From the NCBI RefSeq assembly GCF_947495965.1, contig NZ_CANMBB010000001.1, forward strand, positions 248,001-312,000: a stretch of DNA of 64,000 nt. Reading direction: 5' to 3'. The DNA is from an uncultured Maribacter sp. GTDB lineage: Bacteria; Bacteroidota; Bacteroidia; Flavobacteriales; Flavobacteriaceae. Under the pieces are notes generated by a model. The model was given only the letters and a program-made list of their open reading frames with translations. It ran no database searches and was not told the origin of the DNA. This document shows, in pieces, positions 50,926 to 60,146 of the stretch; the first letter of the stretch is position 1; each line of letters opens with the position of its first letter. The position numbers and the translations under genes were made by a program.

Positions 50926-50968
50926 TGACAAATATCATGTTTTCTTTTTGCCCTTATAACAACCTTTG
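50926..50968 (+). promoter_or_regulatory. Fnr-like box and -7 element of ccoI
   Basis: CCTGACAAATATCAT matches the TGACA-N2-TGTCA pattern with one arm imperfect. AACCTTTG, seven of eight to TAnnTTTG, starts 29.5 bp from the box centre. This puts the box near -41.5, a class II activator position. Confidence 0.75.
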
Positions 50969-50997
50969 TATCAGGTATTAGCAAATGTTTAAATGAA

Positions 50998-53388
50998 ATG
51001 GAAAAATGTTACCATTGTGGCGACGATTGTACAAGCACTATAGTAGATTTTGATGAAAAAAAATTCTGCTGTAATGGGTGTAAAACTGTCTATGAAATAT
51101 TCTCTAGCAATAATTTATCTTATTATTATGATATAGAAACTTATGCAGGAGCTACGCCTAATATTATAGAAGGCAAATATGATTTTCTAGACGCGACTGA
51201 AATTACAGAGAAACTATTAGAATTTAAGGATAGTAACATACAAATAATAAACCTATACATTCCGCATATACATTGTAGTTCTTGTATTTGGGTATTAGAA
51301 AACCTGAATAAATTAAACCAACACATTAGCAATTCTCAGGTAGATTTTCCTAAAAAAACAGTCCGTATCACCTATAACCCGGAGTCTATTACTTTAAAAG
51401 AAGTAGTTTTATTATTATCGCATATTGGGTATGAACCTACCATTTCTTTAGAAGATTATAATAACCCTAAAAAAAGTACGAACAATACACTTCTTTATAA
51501 ACTAGGAATTGCAGGTTTTGCTTTTGGCAATGTTATGTTTTTATCTTTCCCCGAATATTTTGATTTAGCTTCTAGTGCTCATAACGGCGGCGAGTTTTGG
51601 CTAAATAAATACCAAGATATTTTTAGGTGGATTATGTTTGCCTTTTCGCTACCAGTAGTTTTTTATGCTGCGCAAGATTATTTTATATCGGCCTATAAAG
51701 GATTACGTTCTAAACTTTTAAATATTGATGTTCCTATTGCACTTGGAATTCTAGTTTTGTTTTTAAGGAGTACAACAGAGATTATTCTACAATGGGGACC
51801 CGGTTTTTTTGATAGCCTTACTGGGCTAGTTTTCTTTCTACTCTTAGGAAAATTTTTTCAACAAAAAACCTATTCCTTTTTATCTTTTGAAAGAGATTAT
51901 AAATCTTATTTTCCTATTGCTGTAACACGTATTCTACCCAACAAAAAAGAAGAAACCACTCAAATTTATGACATAAAAAAAGGAGATAAAATTCTTATTA
52001 GAAATGAAGAATTAATTCCTGTAGATGGCATTTTACTTAGTGCATATTCTCAAATAGATTATAGTTTTGTTACAGGAGAATCAGAACCTGTAACAAAAGT
52101 CTCAGGAGATAAAATTTTTGCTGGTGGCAAACAACTACATAGTGCCATAGAAATGGAAGCTTTAAAAACAGTTTCTCAAAGTTATCTTACACAACTATGG
52201 AGTAATTCTATTTTTGAAACCAACAAAATAAGCAGGTTCCAATCTATTACAGATAGTATTGGAAAACGTTTTACAATTGGAGTCTTAAGTATTGCTTTTT
52301 TATCTACCTTATTTTGGTTGTTGTATAATCCAAGTATGGCGTTAAATGTTTTTACAGCTGTACTTATAATTGCCTGCCCATGTGCTATTGCATTAGCTTC
52401 TCCTTTTACTTTAGGAAATATGCTACGCATTTTTGGTAAAAATAAATTCTATCTTAAAGATACCTATACTATAGAACAATTAGCTAAAATAGACACTGCT
52501 ATTTTTGATAAAACAGGTACTATTACCACAGCCAAAAAAAGCACTGCTACTTATGAAGGTTATTCCCTCACCCAGGAAGAAAAAGCTTTATTAAAAAATA
52601 CACTCCGCTCTTCTAACCACCCTTTAAGTAGGTCATTATATGGCATGCTAAAAGAACAAAATATTGTAACACTAGACGAATATGAAGAACATTTAGGAAA
52701 AGGAATAATAGGTACTAAAGAAAATGCTACGATTAAAATTGGCTCCGCAAGTTTTGTAAAAAATACTAGCACTAAAGATGCTAAAAACACATCGGTACAC
52801 ATAAGTAGTAATGATAAATACAAAGGCCGATTTATTTTTAAAAATGAATATCGAAAAGGGGTTTCTAATTTGTTTTCTAGAATGTCTAAAACCTTAAAAT
52901 TAGCCATACTTTCTGGAGATAATTCTGGAGAAAAATCTAGACTAGAAAAATTACTTCCAAAACTTACTCCGCTATATTTTAATCAAAAACCAGAAGATAA
53001 ATTAGCGTTCATAAAATCTCTTCAAGACCAAGGAAAAACGGTAATGATGGTTGGCGATGGTTTAAATGACGCTGGAGCTTTAGCACAGAGTAATGTTGGT
53101 ATTGCAATTTCAGAAAATGTAAATGTATTTTCTCCTGCATGCGATGGTATTTTAGATGCTACAAAATTTCAGGAATTATACACTTATATCTTAGCCTCTA
53201 AAAAAGCGATAAAAATTATTAAATGGAGTTTTCTGCTCTCTTTATTGTACAATGTTATTGGATTATACTTTGCCATTACGGGGCAACTAGAGCCAGTAAT
53301 AGCAGCTATATTAATGCCATTAAGTTCTATAAGCGTAGTTGCTTTTACTACAGTTGCCACTAATTTTTTAGGCAAAAAATTATATTAA
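50998..53388 (+). CDS. ccoI: Cu-transporting P1B ATPase CcoI/FixI
   Basis: P-type ATPase that exports copper for cbb3 oxidase assembly. N-terminal Cys cluster (MEKCYHCGDDCTSTI and CCNGCKTVY), HMA-like HCSSCIWVLENL, transmembrane CPC motif in IIACPCAIALAS, phosphorylation site FDKTGTITTA and hinge MVGDGLNDAGAL. Length 796 residues is normal for CcoI with the extra N-terminal zinc-ribbon-like domain. It opens the cco cluster with an Fnr-like box ahead. Confidence 0.95.
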   Translation: MEKCYHCGDDCTSTIVDFDEKKFCCNGCKTVYEIFSSNNLSYYYDIETYAGATPNIIEGKYDFLDATEITEKLLEFKDSNIQIINLYIPHIHCSSCIWVLENLNKLNQHISNSQVDFPKKTVRITYNPESITLKEVVLLLSHIGYEPTISLEDYNNPKKSTNNTLLYKLGIAGFAFGNVMFLSFPEYFDLASSAHNGGEFWLNKYQDIFRWIMFAFSLPVVFYAAQDYFISAYKGLRSKLLNIDVPIALGILVLFLRSTTEIILQWGPGFFDSLTGLVFFLLLGKFFQQKTYSFLSFERDYKSYFPIAVTRILPNKKEETTQIYDIKKGDKILIRNEELIPVDGILLSAYSQIDYSFVTGESEPVTKVSGDKIFAGGKQLHSAIEMEALKTVSQSYLTQLWSNSIFETNKISRFQSITDSIGKRFTIGVLSIAFLSTLFWLLYNPSMALNVFTAVLIIACPCAIALASPFTLGNMLRIFGKNKFYLKDTYTIEQLAKIDTAIFDKTGTITTAKKSTATYEGYSLTQEEKALLKNTLRSSNHPLSRSLYGMLKEQNIVTLDEYEEHLGKGIIGTKENATIKIGSASFVKNTSTKDAKNTSVHISSNDKYKGRFIFKNEYRKGVSNLFSRMSKTLKLAILSGDNSGEKSRLEKLLPKLTPLYFNQKPEDKLAFIKSLQDQGKTVMMVGDGLNDAGALAQSNVGIAISENVNVFSPACDGILDATKFQELYTYILASKKAIKIIKWSFLLSLLYNVIGLYFAITGQLEPVIAAILMPLSSISVVAFTTVATNFLGKKLY

Positions 53389-53419
53389 AAAAGGAGCATC
53401 TAAAAATAAATTCAAAACC

Positions 53420-53462
53420 TGACAAAAGTCATATAATAGGTAGTATAGCAGGTGTAATTTTA
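53420..53462 (+). promoter_or_regulatory. Fnr-like box and -7 element upstream of ccoS
   Basis: CCTGACAAAAGTCAT holds the inverted repeat TGAC-N4-GTCA. The -7 element TAATTTTA begins 29.5 bp from the box centre. The promoter would drive ccoS, ccoNO, ccoQ and ccoP separately from ccoI. Confidence 0.75.
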
Positions 53463-53481
53463 CCGTATAATTCAGGTAGGT

Positions 53482-53670
53482 ATGAGTGTTATATATGTGT
53501 TATTAACCATTAGTATTATTGTTGCTATTCTTTTTTTTGCAGCATTTATTCTATCCGTTAAAAATGGACAGTATGAGGATTCCTATACCCCATCTGTACG
53601 TATGCTTTTTGAAGATGAGCTAGTAGTAAAAACTACACCAAAAAAAGATTCTAAAAATAAATCCAACTAA
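53482..53670 (+). CDS. ccoS: cbb3 oxidase assembly protein CcoS
   Basis: A 62-residue single-pass membrane protein (SVIYVLLTISIIVAILFFAAFILSV) with the CcoS pattern KNGQYEDSYTPSVRMLFED (the family has GQFxDLxxPxxRMLFD). It is needed for cofactor assembly of the cbb3 oxidase. 19 bp before the ccoNO gene. Confidence 0.9.
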   Translation: MSVIYVLLTISIIVAILFFAAFILSVKNGQYEDSYTPSVRMLFEDELVVKTTPKKDSKNKSN

Positions 53671-53689
53671 ATAAAAAGAGGAATTAATT

Positions 53690-55891
53690 ATGGAAGTACA
53701 ACAGTTTTATTACGATAACAAAATCGTAAAAAATTTCCTTTACGCCACTATGTTTTGGGGTATTATAGGAATGTCGGTAGGACTTTTATTAGCCTTTATG
53801 TTTTTGTTCCCAAATGTAACAGATGGCATAGCATGGTTAAGTTTTGGTCGTTTGCGTCCTTTACATACAAACGCAGTTATTTTTGCCTTTGTGGGTAACG
53901 CTATTTTTGCAGGAATTTACTACTCTACCCAACGTTTACTTAAAGCTAGAATGTTTAGCGATTTTCTAAGTAAATTTAACTTCTGGGGATGGCAACTTAT
54001 TATTGTTGCAGCAGCAATTACATTACCATTAGGGTATACAACATCAAAAGAATATGCAGAACTGGAGTGGCCTATAGATATTGCTATAGCTTTAGTTTGG
54101 GTAGCTTTTGGGGTAAACCTAATTGGTACCATGATAAAAAGAAGACAACGTCATTTATATGTTGCCATTTGGTTTTATGCGGGCACATTTGTAACCGTAG
54201 CTGTACTTCATATATTTAATAGCTTAGAACTTCCTGTAAGTGCTTTAAAAAGTTACTCGGTTTATGCAGGAGTACAAGATGCCTTAGTACAATGGTGGTA
54301 TGGTCATAATGCCGTAGCATTTTTCTTAACTACGCCATTCTTAGGGCTTATGTATTATTTTGTTCCAAAAGCAGCAAACAGACCCGTTTATTCGTATAAA
54401 CTTTCTATTGTTCACTTTTGGTCTTTAATTTTTATTTATATCTGGGCAGGACCGCACCACTTATTATATTCTTCCTTACCAGATTGGGCTCAAAATTTAG
54501 GAGTTGCATTTTCTATTATGCTTATTGCTCCTTCTTGGGGTGGTATGATAAATGGCTTATTAACCCTAAGAGGTGCCTGGGATAAAGTAAGAACAGACCC
54601 AACCTTAAAATTTATGGTCGTAGCTATTACCGGTTATGGTATGGCAACATTTGAAGGCCCTATGCTTTCTTTAAAAAATGTAAATGCCATTGCCCATTTT
54701 AGCGATTGGATTATCGCTCACGTACATGTAGGTGCATTAGCATGGAATGGCTTTATGACTTTTGGGATGATTTACTGGTTAGCGCCAAAAATGTTTAAAA
54801 CAAAATTATATTCTAATGGACTAGCTAACTTCCATTTTTGGATAGGAACTTTAGGAATCATCCTTTATGCTCTGCCAATGTATGTTGCTGGTTTCCTACA
54901 GGCACTAATGTGGAAAGAATTTAACCCAGACGGAACTTTAGTTTACGGTAACTTCTTAGAAACTATAACCGAGATTATTCCTATGTATTGGATGCGTGCT
55001 ATTGGCGGAAGCATGTATATCATTGGAGCATTAGTAATGGTATACAACATTGTACTAACTATAAAATCTGGTGTAAAAGTAGAAGACGAATTAGCAGAGG
55101 CTGCTCCGCTTACTAGAGTTTCTAAAAAGAGAACTGCTGGCGAAACTTTTCATACTTGGTTAGAACGAAAACCAATACAATTAACCATTTTGGCAACCGT
55201 TGCTATCTTAATTGGTGGTATTATTCAAATTATACCTACTATAATGGTAAAATCTAACATACCAACAATTACCAGTGTAAAACCTTATACACCACTAGAA
55301 TTAGAAGGTAGAGATTTATATATAAGAGAAGGTTGCGTTGGTTGCCATTCGCAAATGGTTAGACCATTTAGAAGTGAAGTAGAACGCTATGGCGAATATG
55401 CAAAAGCAGGAGAGTTTGTATATGACCATCCATTCTTATGGGGTAGTAAACGTACGGGGCCAGATTTATTACGTGTAGGTGGTAAATACTCAGACAACTG
55501 GCATTTAAACCATATGTACGATCCGCAAAGTACCTCCTCTGGTTCTATTATGCCAGCTTACCAATGGTTGGTAAGAGACAAACATGACCGTAGCGACGTG
55601 CAAGCAAAAATGAAAGCTATGGTAAGTTTAGGAGTACCATATTCCGAAGAAGATATTGCTAATGCAAATGCTATAATGGCAAAACAAGCAGAAAAGATTG
55701 AAAAAAACCTTTATGCAGATCCAGATTTTGCTAAAAACTATGAAGAAGATAAAAAATATGCTGCTGAAAACGGAGAAGATTTTGTAGAAATGCGAGATAG
55801 AGAAATAGTTTCCCTTATTGCTTATCTACAACGTTTAGGAACCGATATTAAAGTTAAAGAAACAGGAGAACTAATCTCAGAAAATAAATAA
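53690..55891 (+). CDS. ccoNO: Fused cbb3 oxidase subunits I and II (CcoN-CcoO)
   Basis: A 733-residue fusion. Residues about 1-480 are CcoN with 12 helices and haem/CuB His ligands: RLRPLHTNAVIFAF, QWWYGHNAVAFFLTTPFLGLMYYFVPKA, WAGPHHLLYSSLPDW, IIAHVHVGALAWNGFM. Residues about 510-733 are CcoO, with a TM helix and the haem c site REGCVGCHSQMVRPFRSE (CVGCH at 549-553). The enzyme reduces O2 with high affinity and pumps protons. The fusion is usual in Bacteroidota. It is followed by ccoQ and ccoP in tight coupling. Confidence 0.95.
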   Translation: MEVQQFYYDNKIVKNFLYATMFWGIIGMSVGLLLAFMFLFPNVTDGIAWLSFGRLRPLHTNAVIFAFVGNAIFAGIYYSTQRLLKARMFSDFLSKFNFWGWQLIIVAAAITLPLGYTTSKEYAELEWPIDIAIALVWVAFGVNLIGTMIKRRQRHLYVAIWFYAGTFVTVAVLHIFNSLELPVSALKSYSVYAGVQDALVQWWYGHNAVAFFLTTPFLGLMYYFVPKAANRPVYSYKLSIVHFWSLIFIYIWAGPHHLLYSSLPDWAQNLGVAFSIMLIAPSWGGMINGLLTLRGAWDKVRTDPTLKFMVVAITGYGMATFEGPMLSLKNVNAIAHFSDWIIAHVHVGALAWNGFMTFGMIYWLAPKMFKTKLYSNGLANFHFWIGTLGIILYALPMYVAGFLQALMWKEFNPDGTLVYGNFLETITEIIPMYWMRAIGGSMYIIGALVMVYNIVLTIKSGVKVEDELAEAAPLTRVSKKRTAGETFHTWLERKPIQLTILATVAILIGGIIQIIPTIMVKSNIPTITSVKPYTPLELEGRDLYIREGCVGCHSQMVRPFRSEVERYGEYAKAGEFVYDHPFLWGSKRTGPDLLRVGGKYSDNWHLNHMYDPQSTSSGSIMPAYQWLVRDKHDRSDVQAKMKAMVSLGVPYSEEDIANANAIMAKQAEKIEKNLYADPDFAKNYEEDKKYAAENGEDFVEMRDREIVSLIAYLQRLGTDIKVKETGELISENK

Positions 55892-55894
55892 GCT

Positions 55895-56086
55895 ATGTTC
55901 AAATTTGTAAAAGGATATATGGAAACTATAGATGGTGTTGCAACATACCCAATGCTATCCTTACTAATCTTCTTCTTATTTTTTGTTGTTCTTTTTTTAT
56001 GGGTAATAACCGCATCAAAAGAACATATAGAAGAAGTAAGTAATATTCCATTAGAAAACGATAACCATAACCAATCTAAAGAATAA
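55895..56086 (+). CDS. ccoQ: cbb3 oxidase small subunit CcoQ
   Basis: A 63-residue protein with one membrane helix (PMLSLLIFFLFFVVLFLWVITASKE) and a short acidic tail, located between ccoNO and ccoP as usual. Short, poorly conserved CcoQ proteins are identified mainly by position. Confidence 0.8.
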   Translation: MFKFVKGYMETIDGVATYPMLSLLIFFLFFVVLFLWVITASKEHIEEVSNIPLENDNHNQSKE

Positions 56087-56091
56087 ATACT

Positions 56092-56985
56092 ATGAAAAAT
56101 ATAGCACCTTGGTGGATAAGAGTTCCTGTAATTTTCTTCCTTGTTTTTGGAATAATGGAATATTACATAGATTCTGTAGATAAACCTGCATTTATAGAGT
56201 ACCCTGTTAGCTTAGTTTTTTTACTATTAGTATTACTTCTTTTAATTGCAATAGAAATAATAATAAAAGCAATAGAAAATGTACTCTACCAAACCCTTTC
56301 TGAAGAGGCAAAAAAAAGATATATAGAATCCAAAAACCAACAACAAGAATGGGCTTATGGTTCTAAAATATACAAGAAACTTACTGGCAACAAACCAATA
56401 GAAAAAGAAGGAGAAATTGTTCTAGACCATAATTATGATGGCATTAGAGAGTTAGACAACACTTTACCGCCTTGGTGGGTTTATATGTTCTACGGCACTA
56501 TAATCTTTGCTGTAGTTTACTTACTTCGCTTTCATGTTTTTAATGATTATGATCAAGATTTAGAATATGAGCAAGAAGTTGCCGCAGCACAAATAGCAAT
56601 AGAGGAATATAAAAAAACAGCTAAAGATTTAGTAGATGCTAGCACGGTAGAGCTATTAACAGAGGCTTCTGATATTAAGGCCGGTCAAGCCATTTTTACC
56701 GCAAACTGTGTTGCTTGCCACATGGCCGATGGTGGTGGGGGTATTGGACCTAACTTAACCGATAAAAACTGGATTCTTGGCGGCGGTATTAAAAATGTAT
56801 TTAATACCATTTCTGAAGGTGGACGAGACGGCAAAGGAATGGTTGCATGGAAACAAAACTTAAAACCTGCAGAAATTGCACAAGTAGCAAGTTACGTTTT
56901 AGTAGAAATTAATGGTAAAGAACCTGCTAATCCTAAAGCTCCCGAAGGGGACGTTTGGGAGGCCCCAGACACAACGCAAGAATAA
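56092..56985 (+). CDS. ccoP: cbb3 oxidase cytochrome c subunit CcoP (mono-haem)
   Basis: A 297-residue protein with two helices (VFLLLVLLLLIAIEIII, YMFYGTIIFAVVYLLRF), the CcoP-type LDHNYDGIRELDNTLPPWWV segment and a C-terminal cytochrome c domain. It has only one CxxCH (CVACH, 206-210) with GPNLTDKNWILGGG and axial Met in GKGMVAWKQNL. Proteobacterial CcoP proteins usually carry two haems. Together with CcoO this gives two haem c per complex. Five bp after ccoQ. Confidence 0.93.
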   Translation: MKNIAPWWIRVPVIFFLVFGIMEYYIDSVDKPAFIEYPVSLVFLLLVLLLLIAIEIIIKAIENVLYQTLSEEAKKRYIESKNQQQEWAYGSKIYKKLTGNKPIEKEGEIVLDHNYDGIRELDNTLPPWWVYMFYGTIIFAVVYLLRFHVFNDYDQDLEYEQEVAAAQIAIEEYKKTAKDLVDASTVELLTEASDIKAGQAIFTANCVACHMADGGGGIGPNLTDKNWILGGGIKNVFNTISEGGRDGKGMVAWKQNLKPAEIAQVASYVLVEINGKEPANPKAPEGDVWEAPDTTQE

Positions 56986-57027
56986 CTACCAAACAATTCT
57001 AATTCTTAACATAAAGAAAGGTTTGTA

Positions 57028-58443
57028 ATGGCGAAAAACGAAAATTTTAGAGACACAATTGGCACCATCAATGAAGAGGGTAAACGTGCTTGGATTTTTC
57101 CTAAAAAACCAAGTGGTAAATTCTATGATTATCGCAAATGGGTAAGCTATGGTCTTCTATTATTTTTAGTTGCTTCTCCTTTTATTAAAATAAACGGAAA
57201 TCAGTTTTTACTATTTAATGTCTTAGAAAGACGTTTTAATATATTCGGATTTCCTTTTTGGCCTCAGGATTTTCATTTGTTTGTAATCTCAATGATTATT
57301 GGTGTAATTTTTATTGCACTTTTTACTGTTGCTTTTGGTCGTATTTTTTGTGGATGGATGTGCCCACAAACTATTTTTTTAGAAATGGTTTTTAGAAGAA
57401 TAGAGTTTTGGATTGATGGTGACCGGGGTGCACAAATAAAACTAGAAAGACAGCCTTGGAATGCAGAAAAAATAAGAAAACGAGTTCTAAAATGGTTTAT
57501 ATTTTTCATCATTTCCTTTCTTATTGCTAACGTTTTTCTTGCCTATTTAATTGGTAGTGACCGCCTAATACAATATGTAACAGACAACCCTTTAAACCAC
57601 ATAAGCACCCTTGTTTCTTTGTTAATATTTACAGGAGTTTTCTACTTTATTTTTGCGTGGTTTAGAGAGCAAGTTTGCATTATTGCATGCCCATACGGCA
57701 GAATGCAAGGCGTACTTTTAGACAATAAATCTATTGTAGTTGCATATGACCATAAAAGAGGAGAAGGCGAAAACGGCAGAAAAAAGTTTAGGAAAAACGA
57801 AGACCGTTCTGCACTTGGTAATGGCGATTGTATAGACTGTTTTCAATGTGTAAATGTTTGCCCAACGGGTATAGATATTAGAAACGGAACACAACTAGAA
57901 TGTGTAAACTGTACTGCTTGTATAGATGAGTGCGATACTATTATGGAAAAAGTAAATCTTCCAAAAGGATTAATACGCTATGCAAGTGAAGATAATATAG
58001 AGAAAAAAGCAAAATTTAAGTTTACACCAAGGTTAAAAGGATACTCTGCTGTACTTTTTATTTTAATTGGAATTCTTGCCGGGATGCTTTTTTTAAGAAA
58101 TGAAGTAGAAGCAAATATTTTACGATTACCTGGCCAATTATACGAACATAAAGAAGGAAATATTATTAGTAATGTGTACACCTACAAACTAGTAAACAAA
58201 ACTTCTAAAAATATTGATGATATAAGCTTTAAACTCTTATCTCATAAAGGTACTATAGAGCTAGTTCGCCATGACAATTTTACGGTGCCTGCACAAGAAT
58301 TAGCAGAAGGAACTTTATTTATAGAAATAAATAATGCAGCCTTGAATGGCGATAAAGACAAACTAAAAATAGGAATATTTAGTAAAGATAAACTCATTGA
58401 AACTACAACGGCTCGTTTTTTAGGACCTAGAAGTTATAAATAG
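57028..58443 (+). CDS. ccoG: Cytochrome c oxidase accessory protein CcoG
   Basis: A 471-residue membrane protein (about five helices) for cbb3 copper assembly, related to RdxA/FixG. It has the N-terminal CGWMCPQTIFLEMVFRRIE, the central CIIACPYGRMQG and two 4Fe-4S motifs CIDCFQCVNVCPTGIDIRNG and CVNCTACIDECDTIM. The C-terminal periplasmic Ig-like part (YTYKLVNKTSKNIDDISFKL) is normal for the family. 42 bp after ccoP. Confidence 0.95.
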   Translation: MAKNENFRDTIGTINEEGKRAWIFPKKPSGKFYDYRKWVSYGLLLFLVASPFIKINGNQFLLFNVLERRFNIFGFPFWPQDFHLFVISMIIGVIFIALFTVAFGRIFCGWMCPQTIFLEMVFRRIEFWIDGDRGAQIKLERQPWNAEKIRKRVLKWFIFFIISFLIANVFLAYLIGSDRLIQYVTDNPLNHISTLVSLLIFTGVFYFIFAWFREQVCIIACPYGRMQGVLLDNKSIVVAYDHKRGEGENGRKKFRKNEDRSALGNGDCIDCFQCVNVCPTGIDIRNGTQLECVNCTACIDECDTIMEKVNLPKGLIRYASEDNIEKKAKFKFTPRLKGYSAVLFILIGILAGMLFLRNEVEANILRLPGQLYEHKEGNIISNVYTYKLVNKTSKNIDDISFKLLSHKGTIELVRHDNFTVPAQELAEGTLFIEINNAALNGDKDKLKIGIFSKDKLIETTTARFLGPRSYK

Positions 58444-58464
58444 CAAATAATAAAAAGAAAAAGT

Positions 58465-58911
58465 ATGAAAATTAATTGGGGAACCGGAATTGTTATCGCA
58501 TTTATAGGCTTTATAGGCTTTATTCTCTTTTTTGTTTTTAAAATGAGTACCGATCATAAAGCTAATCATGATTTAGTAATTGAAGAATATTATAAAGCAG
58601 AACTAGGCTATCAAAACGAAATAGATGCTACCATTAATGGAAAAAGTATAAAAATAGAATTTGTAAAAACATCCGAAGGTTTATCTATTAAATTTCCAAA
58701 AAATATTGAAGAAGAAAATATTACAGGTAACATATCCTTTTACAGACCATCTAATAAGCACTTGGATTTTGACTTACCATTACGTCTGTCCAATTCACAT
58801 TTGCTCATACCTGACAAACGCTTGTTAGATGGTCGCTGGGATATTAAAATATTCTGGAATTATAACGAAAAAGACTACTTACATAAAAAAAGCATTACTT
58901 ATATAAAGTAA
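58465..58911 (+). CDS. ccoH: FixH/CcoH family protein
   Basis: A 148-residue protein with one N-terminal helix (GIVIAFIGFIGFILFFVFK) and the FixH domain: NHDLVIEEYYKAELGYQNEIDAT, ISFYRPSNKHLDFDLPL, LLDGRWDIKIFW. FixH helps assemble the cbb3 complex. It sits 21 bp after ccoG. Confidence 0.93.
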   Translation: MKINWGTGIVIAFIGFIGFILFFVFKMSTDHKANHDLVIEEYYKAELGYQNEIDATINGKSIKIEFVKTSEGLSIKFPKNIEEENITGNISFYRPSNKHLDFDLPLRLSNSHLLIPDKRLLDGRWDIKIFWNYNEKDYLHKKSITYIK

Positions 58912-58915
58912 AAAA

Positions 58916-59620
58916 ATGATACTATCTGCCTTATTATTGGGACTTATGGGAAGTTTGCACTGCGTAGGCATGTGTGGTCCCATTGCATTTATGCTCCCGG
59001 TAGATAGAGAAAGTAATCTTAAAAAATTTACACAAATTTTTATTTACCACTTTGGAAGGTTATTAGCCTATAGCATTATGGGGCTTTTATTTGGACTTTT
59101 AGGCAAGAGCTTACAAGTATTTGGTTTACAACAAAAACTCTCCATTATTATTGGTGTAGTAATGATATTGGTAATTCTTATTCCCTATAAAACGTTTCAT
59201 AAATACAATTTTTCTACCCCCATTTACAAAGTAATAAGCAAGGTTAAATCGCAACTAGGAAAAGAATTACAAAAGAAGACTCCAGATACTTTTTTAACCA
59301 TAGGTTTTTTAAATGGTTTTCTCCCTTGCGGATTGGTATATATGGCATTATTTGGCGCAATTGCTATGGCTAGCATTTGGGAGGGCTCTTTATACATGGT
59401 ACTTTTTGGTATAGGCACTATTCCTTTAATGACTACTACTATTTATTTTAGTAATTTATTAAAAGGCGTTACTAAGCAAAAGGTGCAAAAATTAATTCCA
59501 ACTTTTGTAATTATAATAGGAGTTCTATTTATTTTAAGAGGACTAGGTTTGGGCATACCGTATATTTCTCCAAAACCAGTTACCGAAATTGTTTCTGCAA
59601 AAATGGAATGCCATAATTAA
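58916..59620 (+). CDS. SafE/DsbD_2-type membrane protein of the cco operon
   Basis: A 234-residue polytopic membrane protein beginning ILSALLLGLMGSLHCVGMCGPIAFMLP with a conserved CxxxC pair. This matches the sulfite exporter TauE/SafE or UreH-like/DsbD_2 group that sits beside CcoI-CcoG-CcoH in many genomes. Copper handling or thiol transfer during cbb3 assembly is the usual suggestion but is not shown by sequence. It lies 4 bp after ccoH. Confidence 0.8.
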   Translation: MILSALLLGLMGSLHCVGMCGPIAFMLPVDRESNLKKFTQIFIYHFGRLLAYSIMGLLFGLLGKSLQVFGLQQKLSIIIGVVMILVILIPYKTFHKYNFSTPIYKVISKVKSQLGKELQKKTPDTFLTIGFLNGFLPCGLVYMALFGAIAMASIWEGSLYMVLFGIGTIPLMTTTIYFSNLLKGVTKQKVQKLIPTFVIIIGVLFILRGLGLGIPYISPKPVTEIVSAKMECHN

Positions 59621-59647
59621 CTATCTTCCCATTTTAATAGATAGAAT

Positions 59648-60040
59648 ATGTCCAAAAAGAAAGATATTCAAGATAGAAACGATGTAAAATTGCTTGTACA
59701 TACTTTTTATGATAAAATAAGAGTACATGAGATTTTGGGGCCAATTTTTAACACCATAATTACAGATTGGGATACGCATTTAAATCTATTAACCGATTTT
59801 TGGGAAACCCAACTCTTTCTAAAACGTAAATACCATGGAAATCCTGTTACAGCGCACCAAGAGGTAGATGCTAAAACTAATAGTACTATTACTTCTGAAC
59901 ATTTTGGTTTGTGGTTAAATACCTGGTACGCTACTATAGATGCTTTGTTTGATGGAGAAACCGCCTGGATTGCAAAAAATAGAGCGCAAAAAATGTCTAC
60001 CATGTTGTTCATGAAAATGTTTGAGAGTAGAAAAAATTAA
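59648..60040 (+). CDS. Group III truncated haemoglobin
   Basis: A 130-residue trHb III (Ctb-like) globin: RNDVKLLVHTFYDKIRVHEILGPIFNTII, TDFWETQLFLKRKYHGNPVTAHQEVD and ITSEHFGLWLNTWYATIDALF. The proximal His is most likely that in EHFGLWL, with the distal region in the first helices. Such globins bind NO or O2 and are linked to nitrosative stress and microaerobic growth. It lies 27 bp after the SafE-like gene and probably closes the cco operon, so it may detoxify NO near the oxidase. Confidence 0.92.
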   Translation: MSKKKDIQDRNDVKLLVHTFYDKIRVHEILGPIFNTIITDWDTHLNLLTDFWETQLFLKRKYHGNPVTAHQEVDAKTNSTITSEHFGLWLNTWYATIDALFDGETAWIAKNRAQKMSTMLFMKMFESRKN

Positions 60041-60063
60041 GGTAATTAAACTCGTCAAAGAAC

Positions 60064-60106
60064 TGACATATATCATATTCTAAGAGCCAGAATAGTAGAA
60101 AATTTG
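60064..60106 (+). promoter_or_regulatory. Fnr-like box and -7 element of the 590-residue protein gene
   Basis: ACTGACATATATCAT matches the TGACA-N2-TGTCA pattern with one imperfect arm. AAAATTTG, seven of eight to TAnnTTTG, starts 29.5 bp from the box centre. The start codon lies 40 bp downstream. Confidence 0.7.
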
Positions 60107-60146
60107 CAGTTGGTTATTTTCATAAAACTGCAAAACAAAAATATTC

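Noticed and set aside
58806-58818. CTGACA inside ccoH
   Set aside because: It is within coding sequence, lacks the inverted half and has no promoter spacing.
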